A stretch of DNA of 7,429 nt, from positions 1 to 7,429 of the forward strand of contig JAUVRN010000083.1 of the NCBI GenBank assembly GCA_030597645.1, written 5' to 3'. The stretch is from Candidatus Zixiibacteriota bacterium. Its GTDB lineage: Bacteria; Zixibacteria; MSB-5A5; JAUVRN01. A model generated the notes under the pieces. It ran no database searches. It had not been told where the DNA came from and saw only the letters and a program-made list of their open reading frames with translations. The translations under genes and the position numbers were made by a program. Below, piece after piece: positions 6,954-7,429 of this stretch; the stretch's first letter is position 1, and the number at the start of each line of letters is the position of its first letter.

Positions 6954-6977
6954 TCTATACCACCAAGGTGGCATAGA
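6954..6977. promoter_or_regulatory. Candidate operator, copy 2 of the repeated near-palindrome
   Basis: A 24-base near-palindrome, with 10 of 12 symmetric positions complementary, centred on CCACC-AA-GGTGG. Its inner 17 bases (ATACCACCAAGGTGGCA, 6957-6973) match copy 1 except at one position. It lies between the barrel gene and the second Omp85-like gene. A weak sigma-70-like pair follows it (TAGACG 6974-6979, 17 bases, GATACT 6997-7002), in which case the palindrome would overlap the -35 box, as repressor operators often do. The promoter part is speculative; the repeat itself is plain. Confidence 0.5.
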
Positions 6978-7062
6978 CGGACGGGTTCCACGACCGGATA
7001 CTGTTGATTACGGCGGGTGACTGGCGGGCCAGGCGCTTCGGAATCGAAAGCACGCCGGGCCC

Positions 7063-7429
7063 ATGGCGAATCAGAATCCAGACCCACTCCTGGAGATCGG
7101 CTTGAACGTCCGGAACACCGTATGGATCGTAGTGATTGCTGCCGTGTGTCTGCCACTATGGACCGATCCGTGCGTGGCCAAGATATTCAAGCTCGAAGAC
7201 ATCAAGCCTGGCTTATCGGAAGACGCTCCTTACGGTCAGACGGTCCGCGAGATCCGAATCGTCGGCAAGAAGTACACCCGCGAAAGTGTGATTCGGTCTG
7301 CGAACGAAACGGCGGCCAGCGAGATCTACACGGAGGAGAACGCCAGAAAGGACCTGCTCTGGGTGTACCGGCTGGGCTCATTCACAGAAGTCTACTTCAC
7401 GACCGAGCCGGTAGAGGAGGGGATTGCCC
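7063..7429 (+). CDS. Second Omp85-like protein, N-terminal part with a POTRA domain (runs off the right edge)
   Basis: The first 122 codons of an exported protein. A hydrophobic signal segment (TVWIVVIAAVCLPLW, residues 19-33) is followed by a POTRA domain at about 57-120: strand TVREIRIVGKK, helix YTRESVIRSANE, a second helix ENARKDLLWVYRLGSF and strand TEVYFTTEP, then EEGIA. The LGSFxxV pattern is characteristic of POTRA. Order and length resemble the POTRA of the Omp85 gene at 246-1562 (both have GQxV near the start, an IxIxG strand and a xxFxxV segment), so the two look paralogous. The barrel would lie beyond the window. ATG 7063 is the first ATG after an in-frame stop but has little Shine-Dalgarno. 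TTG 7102 has GGAG six bases upstream and gives a more usual signal peptide starting MNVRNTVW, so the true start may be there. Confidence 0.8.
   Translation, partial: MANQNPDPLLEIGLNVRNTVWIVVIAAVCLPLWTDPCVAKIFKLEDIKPGLSEDAPYGQTVREIRIVGKKYTRESVIRSANETAASEIYTEENARKDLLWVYRLGSFTEVYFTTEPVEEGIA

Noticed and set aside
6414..6974. 186-codon minus-strand open frame opposite the barrel gene
   Set aside because: The plus-strand frame has a signal peptide and continuous barrel-like pattern; the antisense product shows neither.

Overview
The window is a GC-rich stretch from a Gram-negative (diderm) bacterium. I infer this from two Omp85/POTRA outer-membrane proteins, another predicted outer-membrane barrel, and signal peptides at the start of all seven likely genes. 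I cannot assign a phylum from sequence alone. There are no mobile elements, tRNAs, rRNAs or CRISPR repeats.

Layout. Two divergent transcription units leave a roughly 195-base intergenic region at 5812-6005. The minus-strand unit has five tightly spaced genes, in order of transcription: a small glycine-zipper exported protein (5811 to 5224), a 135-residue secreted protein of unknown function (5184 to 4777), a 1042-residue exported protein with phospholipase D (HKD) motifs behind a beta-rich N-terminal region (4711 to 1583), a 438-residue Omp85 protein with one POTRA domain and a barrel (1562 to 246), and the first 83 codons of another exported protein (249 to the left edge), which overlaps the Omp85 gene by ATGA. 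The plus-strand side has a predicted outer-membrane barrel protein (6006-6887) and the start of a second POTRA-containing Omp85-like protein (7063 to the right edge).

How the genes may work together (inference). A single-POTRA Omp85 barrel beside a large exported phospholipase D-like enzyme recalls the patatin-Omp85 (PlpD, type Vd) arrangement, but with the lipase on a separate polypeptide and from the PLD superfamily. The locus could be a secretion or surface-display system, or an outer-membrane lipid-remodelling system. A near-palindromic 17-base motif (ATACCACYAAGGTGGCA) occurs once in the divergent promoter region and once upstream of the second Omp85 gene, differing at one base. It is a candidate shared operator tying both units together.
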